The notes under the pieces were generated by a model. It did not search any database and had not been told where the DNA came from. It saw only the letters and a list, made by a program, of their open reading frames with translations. Shown one piece after another: positions 24,068 through 33,644 of a stretch of 64,000 nt of DNA (position 1 is the stretch's first letter; each line of letters opens with the position of its first letter). The DNA comes from Nocardioides daeguensis (GTDB taxonomy: Bacteria > Actinomycetota > Actinomycetes > Propionibacteriales > Nocardioidaceae), in NCBI RefSeq assembly GCF_019192965.1, contig NZ_JAHTKU010000008.1:248001-312000 (forward strand), given 5' to 3'. A program made the position numbers and the translations under genes.

Positions 24068-25039
24068 TCACTCCGCGCCGGGTTGGCGGCGCAAGCGCGC
24101 GACGAGATGGGCGCGTCGGACGGACATCCGGCTCCACACGGCCTGCTGGAAGGCGAGGGTGAGCCAGCCGGCGACCGCCATGCCGGTGATGTTGATCAAC
24201 AGCTGCAGCAGGCTCCCCCGGATCTCGTCGGGCAGCCCGAACGCCAGGCCCAGCGCCACGTTCCCGGCGGCGGGGATGGTGGTGACGGAGATGAAGACGC
24301 CCGACAGGCCGCCCACCTTGGCCGAGGTCAGCGACAGGGCGCCGGCGGCCGCCGCCACGACCGCGACGACGAAGGACCACTTGTCCGGGGTGTAGATGAA
24401 GGCCGTCGCCGGCCGCGGCGCCGTGACCTGGTCGACCGTCACCCAGCCCAGGCCCCGGGCAGCGAGCGCAGCCAGCGTGGTGACGCCGATCGCGACGGCG
24501 AAGCCGACCAGGAGCGAGCGTGCGGCGAAGCGGAGCAGGGTCGGCCGGCGTCGGACGAGCGCGAGCCCGAGGGCCGCGATCGGGACGAACTCCGGTCCGA
24601 GCACCATCGCGCCGATGACCAGGATCTGCGAGTCGAGGACGATCGCGATGCTCGCGATGATCGTCGCCAGGCTCATGAACGTCAGGAAGGTCCAGTTGAG
24701 CTCGGACTCCTCGAACGCCCGCTGGGTGACGTCGGCCCACACGACGGAGTCGGCCGAGGACCCGGGGGTACGACGCTCCGCGTCCAGGCCGGGCTGTGAG
24801 AGCCAGGTCGTCACGGGCACCACGTGGATCGAGCCGTCCTGAGGCACGCCGAGCGCCCGGAGCACGTCGACGACGTCGTTGACGGCTTCGCGGGGCAGGT
24901 CGGCCTCGACCACGTCGCCCTCGGGCACGAGGGATGCGCCGTGCACACAGGTCAGGCTGGTCACGGCCGGGTCGGCGCGGAGCGCGTCGACGACGCCCGC
25001 GGTGAGGTCCTTCGGCGAGGTGATCCGCAGGTGCTGCAC
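24068..25039 (-). CDS. DUF389 family membrane protein
   Basis: 323 aa. A soluble N-terminal domain (about 1-100) is followed by about six transmembrane segments. The DUF389 core is clear: LVIGAMVLGPEFVPIAALGLALV, LTSAKVGGLSGVFISVTTIPAAGNVALGLAF, and LLQLLINITGMAVAGWLTLAFQ. The function of the family is unknown (TIGR00341-like proteins). Confidence 0.88.
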   Translation of the reverse strand: MQHLRITSPKDLTAGVVDALRADPAVTSLTCVHGASLVPEGDVVEADLPREAVNDVVDVLRALGVPQDGSIHVVPVTTWLSQPGLDAERRTPGSSADSVVWADVTQRAFEESELNWTFLTFMSLATIIASIAIVLDSQILVIGAMVLGPEFVPIAALGLALVRRRPTLLRFAARSLLVGFAVAIGVTTLAALAARGLGWVTVDQVTAPRPATAFIYTPDKWSFVVAVVAAAAGALSLTSAKVGGLSGVFISVTTIPAAGNVALGLAFGLPDEIRGSLLQLLINITGMAVAGWLTLAFQQAVWSRMSVRRAHLVARLRRQPGAE

Positions 25040-25043
25040 GGGG

Positions 25044-25607
25044 TCAGGCTAGAGGGGCGGTGCCGAAGGCCACGTTGAAGCGGTCGCACCAGATGACGAC
25101 GGACCGCATGGCCGAGAGGTCCGCGGACGCGGGGATCTCGTAGTTCTGGCTGCCGCGGTTGCCCTTGAGCTCGCCGAGGCGGACGTACGCGTCGTCGTCG
25201 TAGATGCCCCACGAGTCGCGGCACCCCTCGCACGAGCCGCCGCTCGGCTTGTCGGTCAACCAGACATGGAGGTCCGGGCCGTTGGAGGTGGCGAGGTCCT
25301 CGATCCGCAGGAACCGGCTGCCGTCGCTGCGGCGGTAGACCGTGGCCCGGCCGGTGGTGCCGTGCTCGCCGTCGATGAAGCGCGCCGAGGCGAGCACGAC
25401 CCGGGTCAGCCCCTCACCCGGTGCCGCGGGGACGGTGGTGTCGGCGAGCCCGCCGCTCGCCGTACCGACGACTGCGGCGGGGTCGTCGCCGTCGTCGGCG
25501 GTGCGGTCGACGACGAGCAGCCAGGGTTCGAAGACGGCGAGCGCAGCGACGAGTACGACGACCAGGACGCCCCCGATCGCCAGCCAGGTCGCGCGCCTGC
25601 GGCTCAC
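25044..25607 (-). CDS. Membrane-anchored DM13 domain protein
   Basis: 187 aa. An N-terminal signal anchor (RRRATWLAIGGVLVVVLVAALAVF, residues 3-26) is followed by a linker and a DM13 domain (about 75-187). The domain has ASARFIDGEHGTTGRATVYR, LHVWLTDKP and SAMRSVVIWCDRFNVAFGTAPL. Two Cys in SCEGCRDSW and the C-terminal WC are conserved DM13 features. DM13 domains are proposed to bind haem or take part in extracytoplasmic redox chemistry. Confidence 0.85.
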   Translation of the reverse strand: MSRRRATWLAIGGVLVVVLVAALAVFEPWLLVVDRTADDGDDPAAVVGTASGGLADTTVPAAPGEGLTRVVLASARFIDGEHGTTGRATVYRRSDGSRFLRIEDLATSNGPDLHVWLTDKPSGGSCEGCRDSWGIYDDDAYVRLGELKGNRGSQNYEIPASADLSAMRSVVIWCDRFNVAFGTAPLA

Positions 25608-25639
25608 GCCGCCACCCTAGGCCGTGGGCGAGCGGAGCG

Positions 25640-26797
25640 TCAGGAGGTCCAGGTGCGCGCCACGAGCGGCACGCCCGGCCGATAGGCCAGGTGCACGTGG
25701 GTGGGGGCGTCGAGGAGCACCAGGTCGGCGCGGGCACCGGGGACCAGGACACCGACGTCGGTACGCCCGAGAGCGGCGGCGCCGCCGGCGGTCGCGGCCC
25801 ACACGGCCTCCGCCGGCGTCATGCCCATCTCCCGCACCGCCAGCGCGATGCAGAACGGCAGCGAGCTGGTGTAGCAGGAGCCGGGGTTGCAGTCGCTGGC
25901 GATCGCCACCGTGACACCGGCGTCGAGCAGCCGGCGCCCCGAGGGGTAGGGGTGGCGGGTGCTGAACTCCACGCCGGGCAGCAGCGTCGCCACCGTGCCG
26001 GCGTCGCGCAACGCGTGCACGTCGCCGTCGGTGAGGTAGGTGCAGTGGTCGACCGCGGTGAGGCCGAGCTCGGCGGCGAGCCGCACCCCGGGGCCCTCGC
26101 CGAGCTGGTTGGCGTGCAGCCTGCCCTTGAGGCCCGCGGCCGCGCCGGCGGCGAGGATGGTGCGGGCCTGGTCCTCGTCGAAGGCCCCGCGCTCGCAGAA
26201 CACGTCGATCCACGACGCGTGCGGGGCTGCGGCCGCGAGCATCGGTCCGGTCACGAGGTCGACGTAGGCCGCCGGGTCGTCGGCGTACTCGGGAGCGACG
26301 ACATGCGCGCCCAGGAAGGTGGTCTCGTCGGTGAACCGGCGTGCGACCCGCAGCGATCGGGCCTCGTCGTCGACGGAGAGCCCGTACCCGGACTTGATCT
26401 CGACGGTGGTCGTGCCCTGGCGGCGCATCTCGGCGACGTGGCGCGCGACGCCGGCGGTGAGCTGCTCGTCGGAGGCGGCGCGGGTGGCAGCGACGGTGGT
26501 GCGGATGCCGCCGGCGGCGTACGACTCCCCTGCCATCCGGGCCTGGAACTCCAGGGCCCGGTCACCGGCGAACACCAGGTGGCTGTGACTGTCGACGAAG
26601 CCGGGGATCACCGCGCGGCCCTGGGCGTCGAAGACCTCGTCGGCGGCGGGCGCGTCGGCGGCGGAGCCGACCCACGACACCACGCCGTCGGAGACGACGA
26701 CGGCCGCGTCGGTGCGGACGCCGAGCAGGCCGCCCGACCGCGCAGCCGCCGGGTCGTTGGTGACCAGCTCGCCGATGTGGGTGATCAGCAGGCTCAT
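25640..26797 (-). CDS. hutI: Imidazolonepropionase
   Basis: 385 aa. It hydrolyses 4-imidazolone-5-propionate to N-formimidoyl-L-glutamate, the third step of histidine degradation. Metal and substrate motifs are [13 protein letters not shown] (H71, H73), [15 protein letters not shown] and IASDCNPGS. The start overlaps the hutF stop (ATGA). It is the last gene of the hut operon. Confidence 0.95.
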   Translation of the reverse strand: MSLLITHIGELVTNDPAAARSGGLLGVRTDAAVVVSDGVVSWVGSAADAPAADEVFDAQGRAVIPGFVDSHSHLVFAGDRALEFQARMAGESYAAGGIRTTVAATRAASDEQLTAGVARHVAEMRRQGTTTVEIKSGYGLSVDDEARSLRVARRFTDETTFLGAHVVAPEYADDPAAYVDLVTGPMLAAAAPHASWIDVFCERGAFDEDQARTILAAGAAAGLKGRLHANQLGEGPGVRLAAELGLTAVDHCTYLTDGDVHALRDAGTVATLLPGVEFSTRHPYPSGRRLLDAGVTVAIASDCNPGSCYTSSLPFCIALAVREMGMTPAEAVWAATAGGAAALGRTDVGVLVPGARADLVLLDAPTHVHLAYRPGVPLVARTWTS

Positions 26798-28104
26798 CGG
26801 CTCCAGACCTTCCCGATCGCGTCGACGAGCGAACGGCCCACCCGGTCGTGGTCGCCGTCGAAGACCACCGTGCCGTCGACGATGACATGGGTGACGTCGG
26901 CGCCACTGGCGGCGAAGACGGCGGTGTGCTCGTCGCCACCGGTGCCGGCCGTGCGCGGCGAGGCGAGGTCGACGGTGACCAGGTCGGCGCGCTGGCCGAC
27001 GGCGATCTCGCCGGCGTCGGCGAAGCCGAGACTGCGGTGCCCGTCGGCGGTGCCCGCCAGGAGAAGCTCGGCGGCGGTCCAGTGGCCGCGGGTCCGGCTG
27101 GCGAGGCGTTCGTCCATCTCGACGGCCCGCATCTCCTCGAACGCGTCGATGACCGCGTGGCTGTCGGAGCCGAGGGTCAGGATCGAGCCGGCCTGCTGCA
27201 GCGCACGGGCCGGGCCGATGCCGTCGCCGAGGTCACGCTCGGTGGTGGGGCAGAAGGAGGCGAACACGCGCGCCTCGCCGAGCAGCCGGATGTCCTCGTC
27301 GGTCAGGTGGGTGGCATGGACGGCGCTGGTCGTCGGGCCGAGGACGCCGTGGTCGGCCAGCAGCCGGGTCGGGGTCACGCCGTGCGCGGCGACACAGGCG
27401 GCGTTCTCCTCGACCTGCTCGGAGAGGTGCACGTGGACCGGCACCCCTTCCTCGACGTAGGGCGCGAACCCCTTCAGCGAATCGGCCGGGACCGCACGCA
27501 CCGAGTGGGCGGCGACACCGATCAGGGAGTCGGCACCGGTCAGCGGCGCGAGCCCGGCGACCCGCTCCTGCCAGGCCTCGGCGCTGCCGTCGGAGAAGCG
27601 CCGCTGCACGCCCTCGGGTGCGGCGCCGAATCCGCTGGACAGGTAGAGCGTGTCGAGCAGCGTGATCCGGATGCCGGCGTCCCTGGCCGCGGCGAGCAGG
27701 GCGTTGCCCATCGCGTTCGGGTCGTCGTACGGCGTGCCGTCGGGTTGGTGGTGCAGGTAGTGGAACTCCCCCACCGACGTGTAGCCGGCGGCGACCATCT
27801 CGGCGTAGGTGGCGCGGGCGAGCTCGTAGTAGGTGTCCGGGTCGAGCTGCCCGGCCACGGCGTACATCTGCTCGCGCCATGTCCAGAAGGTGCCGCGGTC
27901 GGCCTGGGTGCGACCGCGCAGCGCTCGATGGAAGGCGTGGCTGTGGGTGTTGGCGAAACCGGGCAGGGTCAGGCCCCGCAGCGGTACGCCGGTGCGGGTC
28001 GCGTCGGCCTCGACCGACGTGATCCGGCCGTGCTCGACCTCGACCCGGACCGTGTCCTGCACCCGGCCGCCGACCCAGGCGTGCTCGAGCAGGTAGGCGC
28101 TCAC
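26794..28104 (-). CDS. hutF: Formimidoylglutamate deiminase
   Basis: 436 aa, amidohydrolase superfamily. It deiminates N-formimidoyl-L-glutamate to N-formyl-L-glutamate and ammonia. Its motifs are [34 protein letters not shown] and [16 protein letters not shown]. The TFWTWR segment is characteristic of HutF. The GTG start overlaps the stop of the M20 peptidase-like gene. Its presence means the organism uses the five-step route through formylglutamate. Confidence 0.95.
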   Translation of the reverse strand: MSAYLLEHAWVGGRVQDTVRVEVEHGRITSVEADATRTGVPLRGLTLPGFANTHSHAFHRALRGRTQADRGTFWTWREQMYAVAGQLDPDTYYELARATYAEMVAAGYTSVGEFHYLHHQPDGTPYDDPNAMGNALLAAARDAGIRITLLDTLYLSSGFGAAPEGVQRRFSDGSAEAWQERVAGLAPLTGADSLIGVAAHSVRAVPADSLKGFAPYVEEGVPVHVHLSEQVEENAACVAAHGVTPTRLLADHGVLGPTTSAVHATHLTDEDIRLLGEARVFASFCPTTERDLGDGIGPARALQQAGSILTLGSDSHAVIDAFEEMRAVEMDERLASRTRGHWTAAELLLAGTADGHRSLGFADAGEIAVGQRADLVTVDLASPRTAGTGGDEHTAVFAASGADVTHVIVDGTVVFDGDHDRVGRSLVDAIGKVWSR

Positions 28105-29378
28105 TCCGTCACCTGCGCCGTCACCTGCGCGGTCACCTGCGCGGTCACCAGGCCGGTGAGGGCGTCGGCGAGCGCGGTGACGCCGGCGAGGCAGTCGGCC
28201 ATCTCCGCGCTCTCGTACGGCGAGTGCGAGACGCCCGAGGGGTTGCGGACGAACAGCATGGCGGTGGGGATGCCGGCGTCCTGCAGGACGCCGGCGTCGT
28301 GCCCGGCCTGGGTCGGCAGGATCGGGACGCCCCCCAGGCGCCCCGAGAGCTCGTCGCGCAGGTCGACGTCGAAGGTGACCTCGCCGCTGACCGACTCGGC
28401 CGTGACGGTGACGGTGGTGCCGTCGCGATCGGCGCGCTCGGTCGCCTGGCGCTCGATCTCGCCCACCAGGGCGGTGAGTGCGGCGTCGGACTCGGCGCGG
28501 GCGTCGAGCCACGCGGTCACGTGCGACGGCACGGCGTTGGTGCCGTTGGGCCGTACATCGATCCGGCCGAAGGTGGCGCGCTGCCCCTGGACCCGGGCCT
28601 GCTTGTTGGCGGCGAGCGCGGTCATTGCGTAGGTCAGCATCGGGTCGATGCGGTCCTCCATGCGAGTGGTGCCCGCGTGGTCGGCGCGACCGGCGATGTC
28701 GTAGCGGTAGCGGCCGTGCGGCCAGATCGCGTCGTGGACGCCGACAGGGGCGTCGAGGTCGACCAGGCCCCGGCCCTGCTCGACGTGGAGCTCGACATAG
28801 GTGGCGACCCCGTCGAGCATCCGCGACTCGCCGCCCTCGATGACGTCGCCGAGGCGGATGCCCTCGCGGTCGGTGAGCTCAGCCGCGTCGGCCCACTTCG
28901 TGGCACCGACCGCGAGCCGGGAGCCGAGGCAGGCCCGGCCGAAGCGCGAGCCCTCCTCCTCGACGAAGGCCGCGACGCCGAGGCGCCGGTCCGGCACCAC
29001 GCCGCGCGAGCGCATCAGGTCGAGCGCGGCGAAGGAGGAGACGACACCCAGCGGGCCGTCGTACGCGCCCCCGTCGAGGACGGAGTCGAGGTGGGAGCCG
29101 GTCAGGACCGCGGGACCGCGAGCGGAGCGAGCCTGGTCCGGCGGATCAGGAAGTCCGGGGAGCGTAGCGACCACCTCCGGTGTCCACCACGCGACCAGGT
29201 TGCCGAACGGGTCCTCCTCGACCTCGAGCCCGCGCGCGGTGGCCGCCTCGCGGAACCACGCACGGAGCTCGAGCTCGGCCGCGTGCCACGGCAGGCGGTT
29301 GTAGCCGCCCGAGGATGCCGAGCGCCCGATGGGCGTGAGCTCACGCCACATCTGCTCGAAGTCAGGAAGATCCGTCAC
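28101..29378 (-). CDS. M20 family amidohydrolase (allantoate amidohydrolase-like), probable N-formylglutamate-step enzyme
   Basis: 425 aa. Binuclear metal residues are in TGSHLDSVLDGGAYDGPLG, EEEGSRFG and ELHVEQG, and the dimer-domain motif is DHAGTTRM. It resembles allantoate amidohydrolase and N-carbamoyl amino acid hydrolase. In the hut operon it occupies the place where HutG would be, so it may cleave N-formylglutamate to glutamate and formate; this is inferred. It has an extra Pro/Ala-rich stretch (TPEVVATLPGLPDPPDQARS, about residues 66-85) before the first motif. The C-terminus carries three TAQV repeats from a 12-bp tandem repeat (28105-28146). Confidence 0.82.
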   Translation of the reverse strand: MTDLPDFEQMWRELTPIGRSASSGGYNRLPWHAAELELRAWFREAATARGLEVEEDPFGNLVAWWTPEVVATLPGLPDPPDQARSARGPAVLTGSHLDSVLDGGAYDGPLGVVSSFAALDLMRSRGVVPDRRLGVAAFVEEEGSRFGRACLGSRLAVGATKWADAAELTDREGIRLGDVIEGGESRMLDGVATYVELHVEQGRGLVDLDAPVGVHDAIWPHGRYRYDIAGRADHAGTTRMEDRIDPMLTYAMTALAANKQARVQGQRATFGRIDVRPNGTNAVPSHVTAWLDARAESDAALTALVGEIERQATERADRDGTTVTVTAESVSGEVTFDVDLRDELSGRLGGVPILPTQAGHDAGVLQDAGIPTAMLFVRNPSGVSHSPYESAEMADCLAGVTALADALTGLVTAQVTAQVTAQVTE

Positions 29379-29394
29379 GATGCCACATCCTCCG

Positions 29395-29460
29395 GGTTTC
29401 GTGACGCGTCGCTCCGCCCTCGCAGGCTCGGACCGAGCCGACGCTCCTCAACCTCCTCGG
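29395..29460. repeat. REP-like unit between hutU and the amidohydrolase gene
   Basis: It starts GGTTTCGTGACGCGTCGC and ends CGCTCCTCAACCTCC, with a CGGACCG core flanked by GGCT/AGCC. It occupies most of the 85-bp gap between the two hut genes and matches the minus-strand unit at 11663-11730 at both ends. It may form a hairpin in the hut transcript. Confidence 0.65.
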
Positions 29461-29463
29461 CGG

Positions 29464-31167
29464 TCACTCGTCCCTCGCAGGCTCGGTCCGAGTGGCCTCG
29501 GACATGGGGATCCGGACGCCGCGCTCGGCCGCGACCTCGAGGGCGCGTTCGTAGCCGGCGTCGACGTGGCGGATGACGCCCATGCCGGGGTCGTTGGTCA
29601 GCACGGCCTCGATCTTCGCAGCAGCGAGCTCGGTGCCGTCGGCGACACAGACCTGGCCGGCGTGGATCGAGCGGCCCATGCCGACGCCGCCGCCGTGGTG
29701 CAGCGACACCCAGGTGGCGCCGGAGGCGACCGCAGTCATGGCGTTGAGCAGCGGCCAGTCGGCGATGGCGTCGGAGCCGTCGAGCATGGCCTCGGTCTCG
29801 CGGTACGGCGAGGCGACCGAGCCGCAGTCGAGGTGGTCGCGGCCGATCACGATCGGCGCCTTGAGCTCGCCGCTGCGGACCATCTCGTTGAACTTCAGCC
29901 CGGCCAGGTGCCGCTCGCCGTAGCCGAGCCAGCAGATGCGCGCCGGGAGGCCCTGGTAGTGGACCCGCTCCTGCGCCATGCCGATCCACTTGTGCAGCCG
30001 CTCGTTGTCGGGGAACAGCTCGAGGATCGCCTTGTCGGTGGCGGCGATGTCGGCCGGGTCGCCGGACAGCGCGGCCCAGCGGAAGGGGCCCTTGCCCTCG
30101 CAGAACAGCGGCCGGATGTACGCCGGGACGAACCCCGGGAACTCGAACGCGCGGTCGTAGCCGCCCTTGCGGGCCTCGTCGCGGATCGAGTTGCCGTAGT
30201 CGAACACCTCGGCGCCGGCGTCCTGGAACTCCACCATCGCCCGCACGTGGACGGCCATCGACGCCTGGGCGTCCTTGGTGAAGCCCTCCGGGTCGCGCTC
30301 GGCGGCCGCGTGCCAGTCCTCGAAGGCGACGCCGAGCGGCAGGTAGGACAGCGGGTCGTGCGCCGAGGTCTGGTCGGTGACGATGTCGATCGGGGCCTTC
30401 ATCTCGAGCAGCTTCGGGAAGACGTCCGCGGCGTTGCCGAGCAGCCCGATTGACAGCCCGCGCCCCTCGTCGCGGGCCTGGACGGCCAGCGCGAGGGCGT
30501 GCTCGAGGTCGTCGGCCTGGACGTCGAGGTAGCGGTGGTCGATGCGGCGGGTGATCCGGCTCTGGTCGACGTCGACGCAGATCGCGACACCGTCGTTCAT
30601 CGTGACCGCGAGCGGCTGCGCGCCCCCCATCCCGCCGAGGCCGGCGGTGAGGGTGATGGTGCCGGCGAGGGTGCCGCCGAAGCGCTTGTCGGCGACCGCG
30701 GCGAAGGTCTCGAACGTGCCCTGCAGGATGCCCTGGGTGCCGATGTAGATCCACGAGCCGGCCGTCATCTGGCCGTACATGGTCAGGCCGAGCTCCTCGA
30801 GGCGGCGGAACTCCTCCCAGTTCGCCCAGTCGCCGACCAGGTTGGAGTTGGCGATGAGGACGCGCGGGGCCCACTTGTTGGTCTTCCACACGCCGACCGG
30901 CTTGCCGCTCTGGACGAGCATGGTCTCGTCGTCCTCGAGGTCGCGCAGGGTGCGCACGAGCGCGTCGTAGGCCTCCCAGCTGCGAGCGGCCTTGCCGGTG
31001 CCGCCGTACACGACGAGGTCCTCGGGCCGCTCGGCGTTCTCGGGGTCGAGGTTGTTCATCAGCATCCGCAGCGGCGCCTCGGTCTGCCACGACTTCGCGG
31101 TCAGCTCGGTGCCGGTGGCCGCGTGGATGGGCAGGCGGGGGTTGGTGGGGCTGGACTGCGTGGTCAT
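29464..31167 (-). CDS. hutU: Urocanate hydratase
   Basis: 567 aa, family length. It converts urocanate to 4-imidazolone-5-propionate using tightly bound NAD+. Signature regions are [15 protein letters not shown], the NAD-binding [33 protein letters not shown] and [17 protein letters not shown]. The ATG overlaps the hutH stop by 4 bp. Confidence 0.97.
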   Translation of the reverse strand: MTTQSSPTNPRLPIHAATGTELTAKSWQTEAPLRMLMNNLDPENAERPEDLVVYGGTGKAARSWEAYDALVRTLRDLEDDETMLVQSGKPVGVWKTNKWAPRVLIANSNLVGDWANWEEFRRLEELGLTMYGQMTAGSWIYIGTQGILQGTFETFAAVADKRFGGTLAGTITLTAGLGGMGGAQPLAVTMNDGVAICVDVDQSRITRRIDHRYLDVQADDLEHALALAVQARDEGRGLSIGLLGNAADVFPKLLEMKAPIDIVTDQTSAHDPLSYLPLGVAFEDWHAAAERDPEGFTKDAQASMAVHVRAMVEFQDAGAEVFDYGNSIRDEARKGGYDRAFEFPGFVPAYIRPLFCEGKGPFRWAALSGDPADIAATDKAILELFPDNERLHKWIGMAQERVHYQGLPARICWLGYGERHLAGLKFNEMVRSGELKAPIVIGRDHLDCGSVASPYRETEAMLDGSDAIADWPLLNAMTAVASGATWVSLHHGGGVGMGRSIHAGQVCVADGTELAAAKIEAVLTNDPGMGVIRHVDAGYERALEVAAERGVRIPMSEATRTEPARDE

Positions 31168-32726
31168 GCGAGTTCTCCGATCACGTTCGCGACGGCCCGG
31201 GTGACGGACCGGTCGGCGACGAGCTGGTAGGCGGTCTCGATCTCGGGGGCGAGGAAGCGGTCGATGCCGGGGCCGCCCACGCCGGCGTCGCGGAGCAGGT
31301 CCACGACGGCGCCGGTGGCCGGGCTGGGCGAGGTTCCGGCGGTCGAGCCGGTCGTGGTCCGCAGGTTGATGGCGCGGGCAGCGGTCATCAGCTCGATGGC
31401 GAGCACCCGGGTGAGGCCGTCGACAGCCCGGCGCAGCTTGCGCGCCGAGGACCAGCCCATCGAGACGTGGTCCTCCTGCATGGCGCTCGACGGGATCGAG
31501 TCGACGCTGGCCGGGTTGGCGAGCCGCTTGAGCTCGGACACGATGGCGGCCTGGGTGTACTGGGCGATCATCAGGCCCGAGTCGACGCCCGGGTCGTCGG
31601 CGAGGAACGGCGGCAGGCCGTGGTTGCGGGCCTTGTCGAGGAAGCGGTCGGTACGCCGCTCCGCGATCGAGGCGAGGTCGGCGGTGACGATCGCGAGGAA
31701 GTCGAGCACGTAGGCGACCGGTGCCCCGTGGAAGTTGCCGTTGGACTCGACGCGGTTCTCGTCGGCGAGCACGACCGGGTTGTCGACGGCCGAGGCGAGC
31801 TCGCGCGAGGCCACGGAGGCCGCGTGGGCGACGGTGTCGCGCACACCGCCGTGCACCTGGGGCGAGCAGCGCAGCGAGTACGCGTCCTGGACCCGGTTGC
31901 AGTCGGGGCCGCGGTGGGACGCGACGATGCCGGAGTCCCGCAGCAGGGCGGTGAGGTTGGCCGCGGATGCCGCCTGGCCGGGGTGCGGACGGATGGCCTG
32001 CAGCTCGGGGGCGAAGACCCGGTCGGTGCCGAGCTGACCCTCGACCGACATGGCGGCCGAGATGTCGGCGACCTTCAGCAAGTCATCCAGGTCGTGCAGC
32101 GCGAGCACCAGCATGCCGAGCATGCCGTCGGTGCCGTTGATGAGGGCCAGGCCCTCCTTCTCCTGCAGCTCGACCGGCGTGAGGCCGGCGGCGGCGAGCG
32201 CGGTGGCGGCGTCGGTGAGCTCGCCGGCGGCGTTGCGGACCGGGCCCTCGCCCATGAGCGCGAGTGCGCAGTGCGCGAGCGGAGCGAGGTCGCCGGAGCA
32301 GCCCAGCGAGCCGTACTCGTGGACGACGGGCGTGATCTCGTGGGTGAGCAGGCCGGCGAGCAGCTCGGCCGTCTCCCGCCGTACGCCGGTGCGGCCGGTC
32401 GCGAGCGTCGAGAGGCGCAGCAGCATGAGGCCGCGGACGACCTCGCGCTCGACCTCGGGGCCGCTGCCGGCGGCGTGGGAGCGGACCAGCGAGCGCTGCA
32501 GCTGGGCGCGCAGCTCGGGGGCGATGTGGCGGGTGGCCAGCGCGCCGAACCCGGTGGAGACGCCGTAGTGGGGCGTCGGGGACGCGGCGAGGTCCTCGAT
32601 GACCGCGCGCGCCTTGTCGATCGCGGCGACGGCCTCGTCGCTGAGCACAACAGCGGCGCCGCCCCGGGCGACCGCAACCACGTCGTCGAACGAAACCGCG
32701 CCCGACCCGATCGTCACTTTCTGCAT
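31164..32726 (-). CDS. hutH: Histidine ammonia-lyase
   Basis: 520 aa. It deaminates L-histidine to trans-urocanate. The MIO-forming tripeptide is C143-S144-G145 ([16 protein letters not shown]) rather than the usual Ala-Ser-Gly. Other conserved parts are [18 protein letters not shown], and [11 protein letters not shown]. The start is the ATG giving [13 protein letters not shown]. It is the first gene of the operon hutH-hutU-amidohydrolase-hutF-hutI and is divergent from iclR. Confidence 0.96.
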   Translation of the reverse strand: MQKVTIGSGAVSFDDVVAVARGGAAVVLSDEAVAAIDKARAVIEDLAASPTPHYGVSTGFGALATRHIAPELRAQLQRSLVRSHAAGSGPEVEREVVRGLMLLRLSTLATGRTGVRRETAELLAGLLTHEITPVVHEYGSLGCSGDLAPLAHCALALMGEGPVRNAAGELTDAATALAAAGLTPVELQEKEGLALINGTDGMLGMLVLALHDLDDLLKVADISAAMSVEGQLGTDRVFAPELQAIRPHPGQAASAANLTALLRDSGIVASHRGPDCNRVQDAYSLRCSPQVHGGVRDTVAHAASVASRELASAVDNPVVLADENRVESNGNFHGAPVAYVLDFLAIVTADLASIAERRTDRFLDKARNHGLPPFLADDPGVDSGLMIAQYTQAAIVSELKRLANPASVDSIPSSAMQEDHVSMGWSSARKLRRAVDGLTRVLAIELMTAARAINLRTTTGSTAGTSPSPATGAVVDLLRDAGVGGPGIDRFLAPEIETAYQLVADRSVTRAVANVIGELA

Positions 32727-32779
32727 ACCTCGATCTTGGGCCCTGGGAGTGGCGCCCACCAGCGTCGACCGGCATGATG

Positions 32780-32797
32780 AGTCTCAGATCCGAGACT
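32780..32797. promoter_or_regulatory. Palindromic operator candidate between hutH and iclR
   Basis: AGTCTCAGATCCGAGACT is an 18-bp near-perfect palindrome (AGTCTC / GAGACT arms around GATC) in the 111-bp divergent gap. Its size and place fit an IclR-family operator controlling hutH and the regulator itself. Confidence 0.6.
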
Positions 32798-32837
32798 TGT
32801 GGGGACCGGCCGAGCGGCCGTGGGAGGACGTGTTCGA

Positions 32838-33596
32838 GTGGCACAGGTGCCTGCAGCGACCCGAGCACTCCGGGTGCTCCGCTTCCTGGCCGGCCAGCCG
32901 GAGCCGGTCGCCGTCGAACGGATCGCCCGCGAGCTCGGGATCCCGCGGTCCACGACCTACCACCTGCTCCAGGCGATGGCCGACGAGGGCTTCGTCGTCC
33001 ATCTCGCCGACGACCGCCGCTACGGCCTGGGCGTCGCCGCGTTCGAGGTCGGCTCGGGCTACTCGCGCCAGGCGCCGCTGCAGCGCCTGGCGCGGCGCCC
33101 ACTCGCCTCCCTCGTGGACCGCACCGGCCACAGCGCCCACCTCGCCGTCCCCCACGGCCGCGACGTGCTGTACGTCGTCGAGGAGCGCGCGCCCGGCCGC
33201 CCGCCACTCGTGACCGACGTCGGCGTCCGACTTCCTTCGCACCTCACCGCGAGCGGCCGCGCGATCCTCGCCCACCTGCCCGCCAGCCAGGTCCGGGCGC
33301 TCTACCCCGACCGCGCGGCCTTCACCGACCGCACCGGTCTCGGCCCCGGCTCCCCCACCGCGCTGCGCTCGGTGCTCTCGGAGACCCGGCAACGCGGGTA
33401 CGCGATCGAGGACGGCGAGGTCACCGCGGGCATGGCCAGCGTGGCCGCCGCGGTGCTCGACCACAACGAGATGCCGGTGGCCGGCGTGGCGATCACCTAT
33501 CCGACCGCGGAGCTGGACGAGCGGCAGCGCGAGCGACTCAGCGGCGCGGTCGTCGCCACGGCCGGGACGCTCACGCGGCGGCTGCGTGGGCGGTAG
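32838..33596 (+). CDS. IclR family transcriptional regulator (probable hut regulator)
   Basis: 252 aa. It has an N-terminal winged helix (TRALRVLRFLAGQPEPVAVERIARELGIPRSTTYHLLQAMADEGFV) and a C-terminal GAF-like ligand domain (about 75-250; SGRAILAHLPASQVRALY, GYAIEDGEVTAGMASVAAAV). GTG at 32838 was chosen because GGAGGA lies 10 bp upstream; two GTGs further upstream (32799, 32820) are possible but lack such a site. Divergence from hutH suggests it controls histidine degradation. Confidence 0.88.
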   Translation: MAQVPAATRALRVLRFLAGQPEPVAVERIARELGIPRSTTYHLLQAMADEGFVVHLADDRRYGLGVAAFEVGSGYSRQAPLQRLARRPLASLVDRTGHSAHLAVPHGRDVLYVVEERAPGRPPLVTDVGVRLPSHLTASGRAILAHLPASQVRALYPDRAAFTDRTGLGPGSPTALRSVLSETRQRGYAIEDGEVTAGMASVAAAVLDHNEMPVAGVAITYPTAELDERQRERLSGAVVATAGTLTRRLRGR

Positions 33597-33644
33597 CCGC
33601 CGGACGCCCGGTCCCGGGGACCGATCGCTGCCGGTCCGACCGGA

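Noticed and set aside
28105..28146. Short tandem repeats as a CRISPR array
   Set aside because: The repeats are contiguous 12-mers without spacers, inside a coding frame.
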